DNA from: Martinezella tropici
GTDB taxonomy: Bacteria; Pseudomonadota; Alphaproteobacteria; Rhizobiales; Rhizobiaceae
NCBI RefSeq assembly: GCF_008370325.1
Contig: NZ_VNIP01000009.1
Span: forward strand, 310,001-374,000
Direction of reading: 5' to 3'
Length of the DNA stretch: 64,000 nucleotides
Shown here: positions 1 to 8,948 of the stretch, in pieces
Layout: each line of letters starts with the position of its first letter
Position numbering within the stretch: position 1 is the first letter of the stretch
The notes under the pieces: generated by a model
Told to the model about the DNA's origin: nothing
Databases searched by the model: none
Seen by the model: only the letters and a program-made list of their open reading frames with translations
Program-made: the position numbers and the translations under genes

Positions 1-29
1 CAAGACCGTCGCAAGCTACGGCGGTCTTG
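1..29. terminator. Stem-loop at window edge
   Basis: The arms CAAGACCG (1-8) and CGGTCTTG (22-29) are perfectly complementary, with an extra CG/CG pair inside. It may be the terminator of a gene lying before the window. There is no clear T-run on the plus strand and the gene it would serve is not visible. Confidence 0.3.
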
Positions 30-44
30 TGCGGCTGGTCTAAA

Positions 45-146
45 GCAATTCCAGGAAAAGTGCGTAGCGGTTTTTCGTCCGGAATTGCGAGACAACAAAG
101 AGATAGAGCGGTTCAGAGATTTCCGTGAAACGCTGGACCGCTCTAG
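45..146. repeat. RIME-like intergenic mosaic element, copy 1
   Basis: Two adjacent palindromes make up the element: GCAATTCC...GGAATTGC, then AGAGCGGTTCAG...CTGGACCGCTCTA. A near-identical copy lies at 16454-16554. The composition and the two-palindrome plan match the Rhizobium-specific intergenic mosaic elements known from Rhizobiaceae. It ends a few bases after the hutU stop codon, so it probably forms the 3' end of the hut transcript. Confidence 0.75.
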
Positions 147-149
147 GCC

Positions 150-1835
150 TTAGTTCCCCAGGATGGCCGGCAGGCGCAGGCCCTGCTTCTTGGCCCAATC
201 AAGCGCGATGTCGTAACCGGCATCGGCATGGCGCATGACGCCGGTGGCAGGGTCGTTCCAGAGAACGCGCTCTAGGCGCTTGGCGGCATCATCCGTGCCG
301 TCGGCGCAGATGACCATGCCGGAGTGCTGGCTGAAGCCCATGCCGACACCGCCGCCGTGATGCAGCGACACCCAGGTGGCACCCGATGCGGTGTTGAGCA
401 GAGCGTTGAGCAGCGGCCAGTCGGAAACGGCATCCGAGCCGTCCTTCATCGCTTCGGTTTCGCGGTTCGGCGAAGCGACCGAGCCGGAGTCGAGATGGTC
501 GCGGCCGATGACGACAGGCGCCTTCAGCTCGCCATTCCTGACCATTTCGTTGAAGGCGAGGCCAAGGCGGTGACGATCGCCGAGACCGACCCAGCAAATA
601 CGTGCCGGCAGGCCCTGGAAGGCGATGCGCTCGCGCGCCATGTCCAGCCAGTTGTGCAGATGGGTGTTGCCGGGGGTGAGTTCCTTCACCTTGGCGTCGG
701 TCTTGTAGATATCTTCCGCATCGCCCGAGAGAGCAGCCCAACGGAACGGACCGATGCCGCGGCAGAAGAGTGGGCGGATATAGGCCGGCACGAAGCCGGG
801 GAAGGCGAAGGCGTTTTCGAAACCTTCCTCCTTGGCGACCTGGCGGATGTTGTTGCCGTAATCGAGCGTCGGCACGCCGGCATCCCAGAAGGCGACCATG
901 GCTTCGACATGCACCTTCATCGAAGCGCGGGCGGCAGCTTCGACGGCTTTCGGATCGCTCTCGCGCTTGGCCTTGTGTTCGGCAACCGTCCAGCCGATCG
1001 GCAGGTAGCCGTTCAGCGGGTCGTGCGCCGAGGTCTGGTCGGTGACGATATCCGGGCGCGGGCCGCCGGCCTTCATGCGCTTGACCAGTTCCGGGAAGAT
1101 TTCAGCGGCATTGCCGAGCAGGCCGACCGACTTGGCCTCGCCAGCCTTCGTCCACTTGTCGATCAAAGCAAGCGCTTCATCGAGGCTCGATGCCTTCTCG
1201 TCGACGTAACGGGTGCGCAGGCGGAAATCGATGCGGGTTTCGTCGGATTCGACGGCGAGGCAGCAGGCGCCGGCCATGACGGCCGCCAGCGGCTGTGCAC
1301 CGCCCATGCCGCCGAGACCGCCGGTCAGGATCCACTTGCCCTTCAGGTTGCCGTTATAGTGCTGGCGACCGGCTTCGACGAAGGTCTCGTAGGTGCCCTG
1401 TACGATGCCTTGCGTGCCGATGTAGATCCATGAGCCGGCCGTCATCTGGCCGTACATGGCAAGGCCCTTCTTATCCAGCTCGTTGAAGTGATCCCAGGTT
1501 GCCCAGTGCGGCACGAGGTTGGAGTTGGCAATCAACACGCGCGGCGCATCCTTGTGGGTGCGGAACACGGCGACCGGCTTGCCGGACTGCACCAGCAGCG
1601 TCTCGTCTTCGTTCAGCGTCTTCAGCGTCGCGGCGATACGGTCGAAATCGTCCCAAGTGCGGGCGGCGCGGCCGATGCCGCCATAGACGACCAGCTCGTT
1701 CGGGTTCTCGGCAACGTCCGGATCGAGGTTGTTCATCAGCATGCGCAGCGGCGCTTCGGTCAGCCAGCTCTTGGCGTTGAGCTCCGGACCACGAGGCGCG
1801 CGGATTTCGCGAATATTATGGCGTGGGTTGGTCAT
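150..1835 (-). CDS. hutU: Urocanate hydratase
   Basis: This 561-residue protein catalyses the second step of histidine degradation, converting urocanate to 4-imidazolone-5-propionate in the cytoplasm with tightly bound NAD+. The glycine-rich NAD-binding stretch GGLGGMGG is at residues 172-179, and the conserved active-site cysteine region PARICWVGLGDRHR has Cys414. The length fits the family (about 555-565). The start at 1835 was chosen over an upstream in-frame codon because GGAG lies just before it and it begins 1 nt after the hutH stop codon, which indicates translational coupling. It is the last gene of hutI-hutH-hutU. Confidence 0.97.
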   Translation of the reverse strand: MTNPRHNIREIRAPRGPELNAKSWLTEAPLRMLMNNLDPDVAENPNELVVYGGIGRAARTWDDFDRIAATLKTLNEDETLLVQSGKPVAVFRTHKDAPRVLIANSNLVPHWATWDHFNELDKKGLAMYGQMTAGSWIYIGTQGIVQGTYETFVEAGRQHYNGNLKGKWILTGGLGGMGGAQPLAAVMAGACCLAVESDETRIDFRLRTRYVDEKASSLDEALALIDKWTKAGEAKSVGLLGNAAEIFPELVKRMKAGGPRPDIVTDQTSAHDPLNGYLPIGWTVAEHKAKRESDPKAVEAAARASMKVHVEAMVAFWDAGVPTLDYGNNIRQVAKEEGFENAFAFPGFVPAYIRPLFCRGIGPFRWAALSGDAEDIYKTDAKVKELTPGNTHLHNWLDMARERIAFQGLPARICWVGLGDRHRLGLAFNEMVRNGELKAPVVIGRDHLDSGSVASPNRETEAMKDGSDAVSDWPLLNALLNTASGATWVSLHHGGGVGMGFSQHSGMVICADGTDDAAKRLERVLWNDPATGVMRHADAGYDIALDWAKKQGLRLPAILGN

Positions 1836-1836
1836 G

Positions 1837-3372
1837 TCACATCTCCAAGGAGGGCAGGATGTCGGTTGAAATCGAGGCATTGAGGGTGCCGGAGCCGATG
1901 AGCTCGCTGGCAGCTTTCAGGTCGTTTGCCATGTAGCGGTCCTCTTCCAGCGAAGGCACGGCGGCGCGGATCGAAGCAATGGCAAGGGTCAGTTCCGGGC
2001 TGGTCGTCAGCGGTGCGCGCAGCTCGATGCCCTGAGCGGCCGTCAGCGCCTCGATGCCGATGATGCCGAAGAGGTTTTCGGTCATTTGAAGCAGGCGGCG
2101 GGCACCATGGCAGGCCATGGAGACATGGTCCTCCTGGTTGGCCGAGGTCGGCGTCGAGTCGACGGAGGCTGGATGCGACATCTGCTTGTTTTCCGACATC
2201 AGCGCAGCCGAGGTCACTTCGGCAATCATCAGGCCGGAATTCAGGCCCGGCTTCTTGGCGAGGAAGGCGGGGAGGCCGTAGCTCAGCGCGGGGTCGACGA
2301 GCAGCGCGATGCGGCGCTGCGCGATCGCGCCGATCTCGCAGACGGCGATGGCGATCTGGTCGGCGGCGAAGGCGACAGGCTCGGCGTGGAAGTTGCCGCC
2401 GGAAACGACGGAATTGTCCGAGAGCACGAGCGGATTATCGGTGACGGCATTAGCCTCGATTTCGAGGGTACGGCCGACGGAACGCAGAAGGTCGAGGCAA
2501 GCGCCATCCACCTGCGGCTGGCAGCGGATGCAATAGGGATCCTGCACGCGCTCGTCGCCCTCGATATGGCTCTGGCGGATTACGGAACCGGCGAGCAGGC
2601 CGCGAAGGGCGGCGGCGGTATCGATCTGGCCCTTATGGCCGCGCAGCGTATGGATATCGGGATGGAATGGCGCCGAGGAGCCCATGGCCGCATCCGTCGA
2701 CATGGCGCCGGTGATGAGGGCGGACTGGGCGGCACGATGGGCGCGGAAAAGACCGGCAAGTGCCAGCGCCGTCGAAACCTGGGTGCCGTTGATGAGCGCC
2801 AGCCCTTCCTTGGCAGCGAGGATGACCGGCTTCAGGCCGGCCTTTTCAAGCGCTGCCACGCCGGAAAGCTGCTCGCCGGCATAAAAGGCTTCACCATGGC
2901 CCATCATGACGGCGGTCATATGAGCGAGTGGCGCAAGATCGCCCGATGCGCCGACGGAGCCCTTTTCGGGGATGACGGGCACGACGCCCTTTTCAAGCAT
3001 GCCTTCGATCAGCCGCACCAGCTCCAGCCGCACGCCGGACGCGCCGCGTCCGAGCGAAACCAGCTTCAGCGCCATGATGAGGCGAACGACGTTCTCAGGC
3101 AGCGGCTGGCCGACGCCGCAGCAATGCGAGAGGATGAGATTGCGCTGAAGCGTCGCGACATCGGCGCTGTCAATCTTGATGGATGCCAGTTTGCCGAAGC
3201 CGGTATTGATACCATAGACCGGCGCATTGCCAGCGGCGATTTCGGCGATACGCGCGGCCGCCTTGGCGATGCCCGCATCGAAAGAAGCGTCAAGTTTAGC
3301 CGGCTCACCAGTCCAGTAGATTGTCGCCAGTTGCTGCAGCGACACGGAGCCGGGATGGAGAACGATAGTCAT
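1837..3372 (-). CDS. hutH: Histidine ammonia-lyase
   Basis: This 511-residue enzyme deaminates L-histidine to urocanate, the first step of the pathway. The Ala-Ser-Gly triplet that cyclises into the MIO electrophile is at residues 142-144 within GSVGASGDLAPLAHM, and the catalytic tyrosine region PVYGINTGFG has Tyr53. The start at 3372 gives the usual family length and overlaps the hutI stop in an ATGA arrangement (3369-3372), so the two genes are translationally coupled. A long in-frame extension upstream is read-through of hutI sequence and was discarded. Confidence 0.97.
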   Translation of the reverse strand: MTIVLHPGSVSLQQLATIYWTGEPAKLDASFDAGIAKAAARIAEIAAGNAPVYGINTGFGKLASIKIDSADVATLQRNLILSHCCGVGQPLPENVVRLIMALKLVSLGRGASGVRLELVRLIEGMLEKGVVPVIPEKGSVGASGDLAPLAHMTAVMMGHGEAFYAGEQLSGVAALEKAGLKPVILAAKEGLALINGTQVSTALALAGLFRAHRAAQSALITGAMSTDAAMGSSAPFHPDIHTLRGHKGQIDTAAALRGLLAGSVIRQSHIEGDERVQDPYCIRCQPQVDGACLDLLRSVGRTLEIEANAVTDNPLVLSDNSVVSGGNFHAEPVAFAADQIAIAVCEIGAIAQRRIALLVDPALSYGLPAFLAKKPGLNSGLMIAEVTSAALMSENKQMSHPASVDSTPTSANQEDHVSMACHGARRLLQMTENLFGIIGIEALTAAQGIELRAPLTTSPELTLAIASIRAAVPSLEEDRYMANDLKAASELIGSGTLNASISTDILPSLEM

Positions 3373-4637
3373 CGGTTGAACCTTTTTCCCTTGAAGACAT
3401 GGGCATGGAGGGGATTGAAGCCGATGCGGTAGACGAGCTCCGCCAGGCTTTCGACATTCCAGATGGCAAAATCGGCCGACTTGCCGGCCTCCAGCGTACC
3501 CGTCTCGGCAAGCAGTCCGAGCGCGCGGGCGCCTTCGCGCGTCGCGCCGGCAATGCATTCTTCTACGGTGAGGCCAAAGAGCGTTGCGGCCATGTTCATG
3601 GTCAGCAGCATCGAAGTCAGCGGCGACGTGCCGGGATTGCAGTCGGTAGCGATCGCGATCGGCACGCCGGCATCGCGCAGCGCCTGAACCGGCGGCTTCT
3701 GTTTTTCGTGGATGGCATAGAAGGCGCCGGGGAGAAGCACGGCAACGGTGCCGGAGGCGGCCATTGCCCTGACGCCGTCCTCACCCAGATATTCGACGTG
3801 ATCGGCAGAAAGCGCGCCATAGGAGGCGGCAAGCTTCGCGCCACCGAGATTGGAGAGCTGTTCCGCATGCAGCTTCATCGGAATGCCGAGCGATTTGGCA
3901 AGATCGAAGACGCGGGCGATTTCGGCCGTCGAAAAAGCGATGCCCTCGCAGAAGCCATCGACCGCATCGACGAGCCCTTCGGCATGGGCTTGGCTAAGGC
4001 CCGGCAGCACGACGTCAGTAATATAATCGCCATTGCGACCCTTGTAGTCGGCCGGCGTGGCATGCGCGCCGAGATAGGACGTGACAACGCGTACCGGACG
4101 AACTTGCGCCAGTTTGCGCGCGGCGCGCAACATTTTCAGTTCGGATTCGATGCTCAGGCCATAACCGGACTTCACTTCCATGGTGGTAACACCCTCGGCG
4201 AGCAGCGTATCGAGCCGCGGCAGCGCGACGGCAACGAGTTCATCGACAGAGAGAGCGCGGGTCGCATTGACGGAGGAGACGATGCCGCCGCCGGCGCGGG
4301 CGATTTCTTCGTAGCTCGCGCCTTCCAGCCGCATCTCAAATTCACGGGCGCGATTGCCGCCATAGACGATGTGCGTATGGCAATCGACCAGCCCGGGCGT
4401 CACCCAGCGTCCTTCGAGATCGATCGTTTCTGCGCCGGAGGTATCGGGCAGATCGGCTTCGCTGCCGGCAAAGACGATACGGCCACCCTTTGTCAGGATC
4501 GCGCCCTTCTCGATCGTGCCGAGCCGCGCCTCACCCTCTTTCAAGGTCGCGAGACGCGCATTGCGCCACAGGCGGCTTGCCGCGCCGTTTTCCTTGCCAT
4601 CTTTGAGGCCATCTTCGGAAAAATTGTTCCCACCCAT
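3369..4637 (-). CDS. hutI: Imidazolonepropionase
   Basis: This 422-residue amidohydrolase-superfamily enzyme opens the imidazolone ring to give N-formimidoyl-L-glutamate, the third step of the pathway. The metal-binding DCHTHIVYGG motif follows the N-terminal beta-sandwich, and family stretches such as EVKSGYGL and KLHAEQLSNLGG come later. It is the first gene of the minus-strand hut operon. The start at 4637 (Met-Gly-Gly-Asn) is preceded by GAGGAAAGG at a somewhat long distance. An in-frame ATG about 15 codons upstream lies in the operator region, so the start is not fully settled. Confidence 0.95.
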   Translation of the reverse strand: MGGNNFSEDGLKDGKENGAASRLWRNARLATLKEGEARLGTIEKGAILTKGGRIVFAGSEADLPDTSGAETIDLEGRWVTPGLVDCHTHIVYGGNRAREFEMRLEGASYEEIARAGGGIVSSVNATRALSVDELVAVALPRLDTLLAEGVTTMEVKSGYGLSIESELKMLRAARKLAQVRPVRVVTSYLGAHATPADYKGRNGDYITDVVLPGLSQAHAEGLVDAVDGFCEGIAFSTAEIARVFDLAKSLGIPMKLHAEQLSNLGGAKLAASYGALSADHVEYLGEDGVRAMAASGTVAVLLPGAFYAIHEKQKPPVQALRDAGVPIAIATDCNPGTSPLTSMLLTMNMAATLFGLTVEECIAGATREGARALGLLAETGTLEAGKSADFAIWNVESLAELVYRIGFNPLHAHVFKGKRFNR

Positions 4638-4667
4638 CAGCTTTACGCCTTTCCTCGTTGGCTCATA

Positions 4668-4679
4668 ATGTATATACAT
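4668..4679. promoter_or_regulatory. Probable HutC operator between divergent hut operons
   Basis: ATGTATATACAT is a perfect 12-bp palindrome in the roughly 100-bp gap between hutI and hutF. GntR/HutC-family repressors bind palindromes of the form TGTATA-TACA, and hutC itself lies two genes away. A single site could repress both directions until urocanate accumulates. The sequence is observed; the binding is inferred. Confidence 0.7.
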
Positions 4680-4738
4680 AATCGAAAGGCTGACAAGAGG
4701 GATTTTGGACTCCGTGTCCGAAAGGAAAGGGTGAGACC

Positions 4739-6082
4739 ATGACGATACTTCATGCACGCACGGCTTTGCTTGGCGACGGATGGCACGAGAATGTGCGATT
4801 GACCCTCGAAGGCGGTCGCATTGCTGAGATCGCAACGGATGTTGCGGCGGAAAGCGGCGATGACCGACAGGATATCCTCGTTCCCGCAATGCCGAACCTG
4901 CACAGCCACGCCTTCCAGCGCGCCATGGCAGGCCTAGCCGAAGTCCGCGGCCCGGCGAACGACAGCTTCTGGAGCTGGCGCACCGTCATGTACAAGTTCG
5001 CCCTGTCGATGACCCCCGATCATGTCGAGGCTGTTGCCGCACAGCTCTATATGGAGATGCTGGAAGCCGGCTTCTCTCGCGTCGGCGAATTCCACTACCT
5101 GCACCACGACAAGGACGGCAGCCATTATGCCAATATCGCCGAACTGGCCGAGCGCATTGGCGCCGCCAGCGACGAAACCGGCATCGCCTTAACGCTACTG
5201 CCCGTCTTCTACGCCCATTCCGGCTTTGGCGGCGCCGCACCTATCGAGGGCCAGCGCCGCTTCATCAATTCGATCGAGAGCTTCGAAGCGCTGATGGCCG
5301 GCTGCCGCACGATCACCAGCCGCCTTGCCGGCGCCGAACTCGGCATCGCGCCGCACAGTCTGCGCGCCGTGACCCCGGAGGAACTGGCAAAGCTCGTGCC
5401 GATCGCCGGCGACGGGCCGATCCATATCCACGTCGCCGAGCAGGTGAAGGAAGTGGAAGACTGCATTGCCTGGTCGGGTGCCCGCCCGGTGCAATGGCTG
5501 CTCGATAACGCCCCGACGAACGATCGCTGGTGCCTGATCCATGCCACGCACATGACTGAGGACGAAACTCGGCGCATGGCAAGGAGCGGCGCGATTGGCG
5601 GCCTCTGCCCGATCACCGAAGCCAATCTTGGCGATGGCGTCTTCGCAGCGCCGCTCTTCCTGGAGGAAGGCGGCCGTTACGGCGTCGGCTCGGATTCCAA
5701 CATCCTGATTTCGGTACCTGAGGAGTTGCGGCAGCTTGAATATTCGCAGCGCCTGGCGCTGCGCGCCCGCAACGTCATCGCCGCGACCGGCGGCTCCACC
5801 GCCCGTATGCTGTTCGACGGCGCACTGGCAGGCGGCGGCGCGGCTCTTAAGGCACCGGCGGGCCTTGCCGTCGGCAACCATGCCGACCTCGTTTCGCTCG
5901 ACACCAGCGCGGCACCCTACCTCTCCGGCGACCGCATTCTCGATCACTGGACATTTGCCGGCGGCGTCAAGGTTGACGGAGTCTGGGCGCTTGGCCGCAA
6001 GCAAGTCGAAGGCGGTCGTCACATCAAGCGGGAGGCAATCTCGGTGCGATTCCGCAAGGCGATGGCTGAACTCATTGCTTAA
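4739..6082 (+). CDS. hutF: Formimidoylglutamate deiminase
   Basis: This 447-residue amidohydrolase converts N-formimidoyl-L-glutamate to N-formyl-L-glutamate and ammonia, the route used by Pseudomonas and many alphaproteobacteria. The N-terminal metal motif LHSHAFQRAM is present, with further ligands around HIHVAEQ and DSNILIS. The ATG at 4739 follows AAAGGAAAGGG. The gene diverges from hutI across the shared operator and is followed 52 bp later by hutC. The next enzyme on this route, formylglutamate deformylase (HutG), is not encoded in the window. Confidence 0.95.
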   Translation: MTILHARTALLGDGWHENVRLTLEGGRIAEIATDVAAESGDDRQDILVPAMPNLHSHAFQRAMAGLAEVRGPANDSFWSWRTVMYKFALSMTPDHVEAVAAQLYMEMLEAGFSRVGEFHYLHHDKDGSHYANIAELAERIGAASDETGIALTLLPVFYAHSGFGGAAPIEGQRRFINSIESFEALMAGCRTITSRLAGAELGIAPHSLRAVTPEELAKLVPIAGDGPIHIHVAEQVKEVEDCIAWSGARPVQWLLDNAPTNDRWCLIHATHMTEDETRRMARSGAIGGLCPITEANLGDGVFAAPLFLEEGGRYGVGSDSNILISVPEELRQLEYSQRLALRARNVIAATGGSTARMLFDGALAGGGAALKAPAGLAVGNHADLVSLDTSAAPYLSGDRILDHWTFAGGVKVDGVWALGRKQVEGGRHIKREAISVRFRKAMAELIA

Positions 6083-6134
6083 ATATCGCTTTTCCTCCCA
6101 TTGATTGGCCCCTAAATAACTTGCGGGAAATTCC

Positions 6135-6881
6135 ATGTCTCACACGGAACAGATGGGCGGTATGACCACGAGCAAAGATGCAACCCTGCATCAGCGCATC
6201 CTCACCGATATCGAGGGCCAGATCGTCTCCGGCGCCTGGCCGCCGGGGCACCGCATTCCATTCGAGATGGAATTGGCGGATCAATATGATTGCTCGCGCA
6301 TGACGGTGAACAAGGCGCTGACCCAGCTTGCGCGCGCCGGCCTGATCGAACGGCGAAAGCGCTCGGGCAGTTTCGTCACGCATCCGCAAGCGCAATCCGC
6401 CGTGCTTGAGATCCACGACATCAAGTCGGAGGTCCTGTCCCTCAACCTGCCTTATTCACACAGGCTGATAAAGCTTGCGGAGCGGCGCGGACGGCCTGAA
6501 GATGCGCACCGGCTGCAATTCGTCGGCTCGGTCTCGGTGGTGGAGATCACCTGCATCCATTATGCCGGCCCGCGCCCCTTCTGCCTGGAAGATCGCGTCA
6601 TCAATCTTTCTGCCGTGCCGGAGGCGGCCACGGCCGATTTCGAGACCTTGCCGCCCGGCCCCTGGCTGCTCAACCAGGTGCCGTGGAGCACCGCCGAACA
6701 CCAGATCCGCGCTGTATCGGTCGAGGGCGATACTGCCGCCAACCTCGACGTTCAGAAAGGCACGGCCTGCCTCGTGGTCGAACGACGCACTTGGAGCGCG
6801 GCCGGCCCGATCACGCATGTCCGCCTGACCTATCCTGGGGATCGCCACAGCCTAGTCGCCCGTTTTACACCGGCAAGCTGA
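6135..6881 (+). CDS. hutC: Histidine utilisation repressor (GntR/HutC family)
   Basis: This 248-residue regulator has an N-terminal GntR winged helix (about residues 15-80, with SGAWPPGHRIPFEMELADQY and SRMTVNKALTQLARAG) and a C-terminal UTRA ligand-binding domain. HutC proteins repress hut operons and are released by urocanate. It lies directly downstream of hutF and is probably cotranscribed, so it would be autoregulated through the palindrome at 4668. A second in-frame ATG at 6162 is an alternative start. Confidence 0.93.
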   Translation: MSHTEQMGGMTTSKDATLHQRILTDIEGQIVSGAWPPGHRIPFEMELADQYDCSRMTVNKALTQLARAGLIERRKRSGSFVTHPQAQSAVLEIHDIKSEVLSLNLPYSHRLIKLAERRGRPEDAHRLQFVGSVSVVEITCIHYAGPRPFCLEDRVINLSAVPEAATADFETLPPGPWLLNQVPWSTAEHQIRAVSVEGDTAANLDVQKGTACLVVERRTWSAAGPITHVRLTYPGDRHSLVARFTPAS

Positions 6882-6903
6882 CCGTTTTTTCCCGGCATTG
6901 CTC

Positions 6904-7056
6904 TTACGGGCGCTGCGGGGACTCGGTCGGCGGCGGAATGAGGCTTTCGGATTGACGGACAGGCTGGGCGGGATCGACCAGCAGGATACTGAGCGCAATC
7001 AGAACCAATGCCAGAATCAGGAGGATTCCGATCAAAAGCGGACGAATCGCGGTCAT
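6904..7056 (-). CDS. Small single-pass membrane protein (50 aa)
   Basis: This short reading frame begins MTAIRPLLIGILLILALVLI, a strong membrane helix over about residues 5-27, followed by a short proline- and serine-rich tail. GGAGAACGAA sits immediately before the ATG at 7056, a good ribosome binding site. Codons favour G or C in third position as in neighbouring genes. It is convergent with hutC and has no recognised family. The function is unknown; the ribosome site and the clean helix are the reasons for calling it. Confidence 0.55.
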   Translation of the reverse strand: MTAIRPLLIGILLILALVLIALSILLVDPAQPVRQSESLIPPPTESPQRP

Positions 7057-7379
7057 TTCGTTCTCCAATCTCCCCAGCCCAGCGCAAAAGCGCGATAGGG
7101 AATTCGAGATAACCAGCGCAGTCTAACGGTAAAAGTTAAGCATTGTTTGATGTTCTGGGAAATAATAGGCCTTTTCCAAGAATTTCTGGCCGTACCGGAC
7201 GACACGATCATCTCACGCTTGTTTGAGTAGCGAGTGATGAAAGCGGCGCCTAGGATCGGGATGCAGATGGCGCAAACGCATTGCGCGGCCTGCTGCCGAT
7301 CAATTTCAACCCTCCATATCCTCCATGTCAAAGACGACCGATAGATCGCTCGGCCCGTATATCAAGGGAGTTAATGCCT

Positions 7380-7994
7380 ATGCATCGCAAACGTCTGATC
7401 ACGGCTGCGCTGACGCTTTCCGTCGCCATGCTTGCCGCGCTGCAAAACGCTGATGCCGCCGAGCTCGTGAAAGTGCGCGGCACCGTGGAAAGCCTCGACG
7501 GCGATACGCTTAAGGTCAAGTCCCGAGATGGCAGCGACGTGACTGTCGCGCTGAAATCCGACCGGAACGTCGGCGGCGTCGTCCAGGCCGCCGTCAGCGA
7601 CATCAAGCCGGGCGATTTCGTCGGCATAGCCTCGCAGCCAACCGACAGCGGCATCAATGGCGCTCTGGAAGTAGTCATCTTTCCGGCCTCGATGAAGGGA
7701 ACCGGCGAAGGCGATCGCCCCTGGGATTCGGCGCCGAACAGCTCGATGACCAACGCCACGGTCGCCAATGCCGTGACCTCCGTCGACGGTCCGACATTGA
7801 CGCTCACCTACAAGGGCGGCGAACGCAAGATCAGCATCCCCAAGGGCACGCCCATCGTCACGCTGACATCGGCGACGAAAGCCGATCTGAAGCCCGGTGC
7901 CGGCGTCTTCATCACAGGCGAGCGCAACGCCGATTCCACAGTCTCTGCCGACCGCATCGCCGTCGGCCTCAATGGCACCGTGCCGCCGATGTGA
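7380..7994 (+). CDS. Secreted protein, possible OB-fold-like repeat protein
   Basis: This protein of about 204 residues has a signal peptide (hydrophobic core about residues 8-22, probable cleavage after NADAA). The mature part contains two related segments of the type VRGTVESLDGDTLKVKSRDG and AVTSVDGPTLTLTYKGGERK, a pattern seen in small beta-barrel periplasmic domains such as DUF5666. It is likely periplasmic. An ATG six bases upstream (7374) is possible, but spacing from GGGAG favours 7380. No partner genes suggest a role, and the function is unknown. Confidence 0.75.
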   Translation: MHRKRLITAALTLSVAMLAALQNADAAELVKVRGTVESLDGDTLKVKSRDGSDVTVALKSDRNVGGVVQAAVSDIKPGDFVGIASQPTDSGINGALEVVIFPASMKGTGEGDRPWDSAPNSSMTNATVANAVTSVDGPTLTLTYKGGERKISIPKGTPIVTLTSATKADLKPGAGVFITGERNADSTVSADRIAVGLNGTVPPM

Positions 7995-8045
7995 TAACCG
8001 CGAGAGCTGCGAGCAGCCTCGCGGCCTTGAACTCGACCTCCAAAA

Positions 8046-8073
8046 GTAATACCTCTTATTGAAATGTTATTAC
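8046..8073. promoter_or_regulatory. Candidate VapB operator
   Basis: The inverted repeat GTAATA (8046-8051) and TATTAC (8068-8073) lies immediately upstream of the antitoxin ribosome site GAGGAACGG. Toxin-antitoxin operons of this class are normally autoregulated by the antitoxin binding such repeats. This is an inference from position. Confidence 0.4.
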
Positions 8074-8083
8074 CGAGGAACGG

Positions 8084-8317
8084 ATGAGCACGACGGTAAC
8101 AGCAAAAGGACAGGTTACGATTCCCAAGGCTGTTCGCGACATGCTTGGGATCCGCCCCGGAAGCCAGGTCGATTTTCGCCGGATGCCTGATGGCAGTATC
8201 GTCGTCGTCCCGTTGGACGCGCAGGAGCAGGTTAGCCGATTCAGCAAATTCCGTGGTCATGCCGGAAGAGGAATGACCACGGACGAGATCATGGCGTTGA
8301 CGCGCGGCGACGACTGA
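8084..8317 (+). CDS. vapB: AbrB-type antitoxin (VapB-like)
   Basis: This 77-residue protein begins with a SpoVT/AbrB swapped-hairpin DNA-binding domain, seen in TVTAKGQVTIPKAVRDMLGI followed by PGSQVDFRRMPDGSIVVVP. The C-terminal tail (residues about 50-77) would wrap the toxin. The stop codon is separated from the toxin GTG by a single base, the tight coupling usual for these pairs. It should neutralise the PIN toxin and repress its own promoter. Confidence 0.88.
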   Translation: MSTTVTAKGQVTIPKAVRDMLGIRPGSQVDFRRMPDGSIVVVPLDAQEQVSRFSKFRGHAGRGMTTDEIMALTRGDD

Positions 8318-8318
8318 C

Positions 8319-8726
8319 GTGATTTTCGTCGATTCCAACATATTGCTGGATATCCTTACGAATGATCCGGTGTGGTACGACTGGTCGCTCGCGCAACTCG
8401 ATGCCGCAAGCCTTCTCGGCCCCTTGTGCATCAACGATATCGTCTATGCCGAAGTTTCTGTCCGTTACGACAGGGTCGAGGATCTCGACGACATGCTTGC
8501 CGAGACCGGTCTTCGCATCGAGCCGATTCCGCGGGCAGCACTTTTCCTCGCCGCCAAGGTTTTCGCTCAATATAGAAAATCGGGCGGAACGCGCGGCGGC
8601 GTCCTACCCGATTTCTTCATTGGCGCTCATGCAGCCGTCAGCGGTCTGTCTCTTTTGACACGCGATACGAAGCGCTTCCGGACCTATTTCAAATCGGTCA
8701 CGCTCATCAGCCCGTCGGAAACTTGA
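8319..8726 (+). CDS. vapC: PIN-domain ribonuclease toxin (VapC-like)
   Basis: This 135-residue PIN-domain protein has the acidic residues that hold catalytic metal ions: Asp5 in MIFVDSNILLD, the Glu in DIVYAEVSV, and the Asp in VLPDFFIGAHA. VapC toxins cleave RNA, commonly initiator tRNA or rRNA. It starts with GTG one base after the antitoxin stop. All active-site acids are kept, so it looks functional. Confidence 0.88.
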   Translation: MIFVDSNILLDILTNDPVWYDWSLAQLDAASLLGPLCINDIVYAEVSVRYDRVEDLDDMLAETGLRIEPIPRAALFLAAKVFAQYRKSGGTRGGVLPDFFIGAHAAVSGLSLLTRDTKRFRTYFKSVTLISPSET

Positions 8727-8741
8727 AGTGACACGGAAACC

Positions 8742-8948
8742 CTATTCCGCCGCCTGTGCATGCGGACGATGATCGATCGCTTCGTCCTCAACCGGCTTCG
8801 GCTGCTTCCAGGCGATCAGCCGGTAGAACATCGGGATGAAGAAGGTGGCGATGAAGGTTGCCGCCAGCATGCCGACGATAACGCCGGTGCCGATGGCATG
8901 GCGGCTCGCCGAACCTGCACCGCTGCTGATCGCCAGCCGCACGACGCC
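8742..8948 (-). pseudogene. C-terminal remnant of an RND efflux pump
   Basis: The translated stretch LAISSGAGSASRHAIGTGVI plus the following GMLAATFIATFFIPMFY is the end of the last membrane domain of AcrB/HAE1-type RND transporters, which normally exceed 1000 residues. Only about 65 residues remain. Homology stops near 8948, and the preceding bases run directly into the lrp stop codon at 8974. No start or ribosome site fits. It is a deletion remnant, probably of a pump once encoded here. Confidence 0.8.

Noticed and set aside
324..1433. Long open frame opposite hutU (369 codons)
   Set aside because: It is an antisense shadow of a conserved enzyme in GC-rich DNA, without a ribosome site or recognisable motifs.
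2086..3432. Long open frame opposite hutH (448 codons)
   Set aside because: Shadow of the conserved hutH coding strand; composition dominated by Gly, Arg, Ala and His as expected for antisense frames.
7053..7331. 92-codon minus-strand frame upstream of the small membrane peptide
   Set aside because: Rich in rare residues with no ribosome site, and AT-rich spacer composition; no support beyond being open.
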